A stretch of DNA of 64,000 nucleotides from Holacanthus passer. Taxonomy: Eukaryota; Chordata; Actinopteri; Pomacanthidae. The notes beneath the pieces are model-generated. The model saw nothing but the letters and a program-made list of their open reading frames with translations. It searched no databases and was not told where the DNA came from. Positions within the stretch are counted from its first letter, which is position 1. Every line of letters starts with the position of its first letter. Where the stretch lies: positions 124,001-188,000 of the forward strand of contig JAFREQ010000069.1 of assembly GCA_025331565.1 (NCBI GenBank). Reading direction: 5' to 3'. The translations under genes were made by a program, and so were the position numbers. This document shows positions 63,955-64,000 of the stretch, one piece after another.

Positions 63955-64000
63955 CTGGAAATATGAACGAGTCAGAGATTTTTGGAATTAATATTTATTC

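Noticed and set aside
1..64000. Bacterial-type defence system, CRISPR array, tRNA or rRNA genes
   Set aside because: The window is vertebrate nuclear DNA with spliced genes. No array of spaced repeats, cloverleaf or rRNA sequence was seen.

Overview
This is a window of teleost fish nuclear DNA, probably from a percomorph-like species. The evidence is compact multi-exon genes with GT-AG introns, many CA, GA and ATC microsatellites, and fish-type repeats: a Tc1-like transposon, two non-autonomous hAT-type elements, LINE 3' ends and an LTR-element remnant. Nothing in it is bacterial, and no tRNA, rRNA or CRISPR array was recognised.

Layout. (1) About 1-9935, + strand: the last 15 coding exons of pcca, the biotin-carrying alpha subunit of mitochondrial propionyl-CoA carboxylase. 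The 5' part lies left of the window. (2) 9936-14648: intergenic sequence between two convergent genes, holding the pcca 3'UTR, a LINE fragment and probably the tm9sf2 3'UTR. (3) 14649-28250, - strand: a complete 17-exon tm9sf2, a nine-pass endosomal/Golgi membrane protein. Its exons sum to 1938 bp, an exact 645-codon frame plus stop. (4) 28251-31882: the tm9sf2 promoter side and the downstream flank of the next gene. (5) 31883-63954, - strand: 40 exons of a Piezo mechanosensitive channel of PIEZO1 type. They sum to 5898 bp, an open 1965-codon frame plus stop. The N-terminal exons lie right of the window.

The three genes are not functionally linked as far as the sequence shows. pcca works in branched-chain amino-acid, odd-chain fatty-acid and cholesterol side-chain catabolism. 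tm9sf2 acts in endomembrane trafficking. The Piezo protein is a pressure-gated cation channel. Human PCCA and TM9SF2 are neighbours on 13q32, whereas human PIEZO1 is on 16q24, so a PIEZO1-type gene next to this pair is the most notable feature of the window. It may be an extra Piezo copy kept in fish.

A second pattern is that microsatellites sit directly against several splice acceptors: GA/CT at tm9sf2 exon 14, CA/TG at tm9sf2 exon 5 and at three Piezo exons, and ATC plus ACACG repeats at a fourth Piezo exon. There they replace the usual pyrimidine tract. Exon boundaries were placed by eye from splice signals and protein similarity recalled from the human families. The three reading frames close exactly, which supports them strongly. 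Repeat classifications rest on recalled family features and are less certain.
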